From: Holothuria scabra
Lineage: Eukaryota; Echinodermata; Holothuroidea; Aspidochirotida; Holothuriidae
Direction of reading: 5' to 3'
NCBI GenBank assembly: GCA_037179385.1
Contig: CM074190.1
Location: 10,686,206 to 10,750,205 of the forward strand
Length of the DNA: 64,000 nucleotides
In this document: positions 62,894-64,000 of the stretch, piece by piece
Layout: each line of letters starts with the position of its first letter
Position numbering within the stretch: position 1 is the stretch's first letter
Notes under the pieces: model-generated
What the model saw: the letters and a program-made list of their open reading frames with translations, nothing else
Told to the model about the DNA's origin: nothing
The model's database searches: none
Program-made: the position numbers and the translations under genes

Positions 62894-64000
62894 GTCACCC
62901 TACATCATTTTTTTTATTATGGTAACGGACCACTAACTACAATACTCGTGCCTGGTAAAATGTTTACTGACAGACGAAGTGCCAGAAAAAATTTATGGGA
63001 TGTTGCTTCTGACTGTGTTACTTACAAAATATGATAATTTTTGCATTCGGATTTTGTAGACAATGAGTTGAAATACAGATTGTGCAAAATTCAAGGCAAT
63101 CAGACCAATTTTAGTGCCTTTTTTTTTTTTTTTTTTTATGGTATTACTCCGCTCTGTGAAATACCGTTTTTGAGTAGCTATTATGGCGGGAAACACGTCC
63201 CTATCATTCAAGGCTCTCTAGATCAAAATTTCAATGGTCGTGGTATAAAAATTTAAAGGTGCCATGAAAGCCGTGATTGTGAGCTTCGATCAGAGCGGTG
63301 GCATGTCCTGGTTGAAAACTTTTAGTGGGAGCTAGAGGGCACGGAAGTAGCCAAATTTAGTGTGTAAGTCAATGGGACTTTTAGTTAGTGGCCCGCTACC
63401 TTTACAGTACCGGACATAATGATTATGTCTCAAGAAGAAAAGGAAAAGTTCTAGCTAAGAAAGCTACGATTTCCTGCTTTGCTTTTGCGCTCCATTTGAT
63501 ATTATTAATATGACAAACCAACATTTCATGACTGGCGAAAAATGGGGAACATTCAAGCATTGCAACATTGTTCGGGCATGTTTCGGACAGCACGCGGAAC
63601 CAATAGTTTAGGGTGCGGAAGAAAGCGGGCGTGCGTTTCAGTTGCCCTGAATCCCTTTCAGGCTCCGGAACTTTCACTTGTATGTCGTGCAGCTGCAGAC
63701 TTAGGGTACAAGTTAAACATATGTTCCAACTGATTTCCAACACCGCCGTAAGTCAGTCGGTAGGTCGAATTGACCAAATTTATAACTTTTTCTAAAGTCC
63801 TCTCGACTCTCTGGCAAAGAGCCGTTCAGCGAAACCAACTTTGAAACTGCCTCCTAAGGAAGCTACAACCACTAAAGGAACAAACTTAAGTCTTCACTTA
63901 CGTCTTCAATCAAAACTCCCAAAGGCCACCCCACTCCCGCTTCAAAAAGGAATGAGCCGTGGCTGAGTGTAATGTTCAGCTTTCTAGTGATTTGTTTAGA
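62894..64000. other. Right-hand flank, no recognised gene
   Basis: Contains a T-run near 63121. An open minus-strand frame of 106 codons at 63423-63743 has balanced composition but no domain I recognise; I do not call it a gene. Confidence 0.4.

Noticed and set aside
63423..63743. 106-codon minus-strand open frame near the right edge
   Set aside because: No recognisable domain and plus-strand frames overlap it; could be an exon of a gene outside the window, but nothing supports that.

Overview
This is an AT-rich animal (metazoan) genomic window. It has spliced exons with GT/AG borders, long introns and a dense load of short interspersed repeats, with no sign of bacterial-style gene packing. 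The repeat types suggest a marine invertebrate, most likely an echinoderm: a tRNA-Glu-derived SINE with a (TAAC)n tail, CR1/L2-like retroelement 3' ends, many MITEs, and a tandem array carrying TGACCTTTGACCT. That assignment is an inference, not a demonstrated fact.

The one clear gene is an RCC1 and BTB domain protein (RCBTB1/RCBTB2 type) on the minus strand, from the ATG at 56336 to the stop at 29773. I reconstructed 13 coding exons. All 12 splice junctions use GT/AG and the phases join without a break, giving a 537-residue protein, about the length known for vertebrate RCBTB1. RCC1 repeats fill roughly residues 35-345, followed by a BTB domain (about 360-465) and a BACK-like C-terminus. An acceptor-like site lies 10 nt upstream of the ATG, so at least one 5' exon probably lies further right (57-64 kb), but I could not place it.

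From 1 to 29 kb I found no supported protein-coding gene. This part holds repeats: a SINE whose tail has grown into 47 perfect GTCA units (373-560); five copies of a ~300-bp TTAA-flanked MITE and part of a sixth; a ~1.3-kb array of nine ~142-155 bp units with nuclear-receptor DR1-like sites; a decayed reverse-transcriptase fragment; fold-back elements; and a GC-rich island at 20381-20630.

The introns of the RCBTB gene carry SINE pieces, one more TTAA MITE, a 38-bp tandem repeat, a hAT-like MITE with an exact 8-bp target duplication, a mariner-like MITE, a 5'-truncated CR1-like element and a short fold-back.

From 56.3 to 64 kb there are again mostly repeats: a SINE nested in a mariner-like MITE, a 619-bp terminal-inverted-repeat element with a 9-bp target duplication, and a second copy of the hAT-like MITE. 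I see no CRISPR array, no rRNA, no free-standing tRNA gene that is clearly distinct from a SINE head, and no novel multi-gene system. The most unusual signals are the DR1-bearing array, the SINE-tail microsatellite and the matched hAT-like MITE pair.
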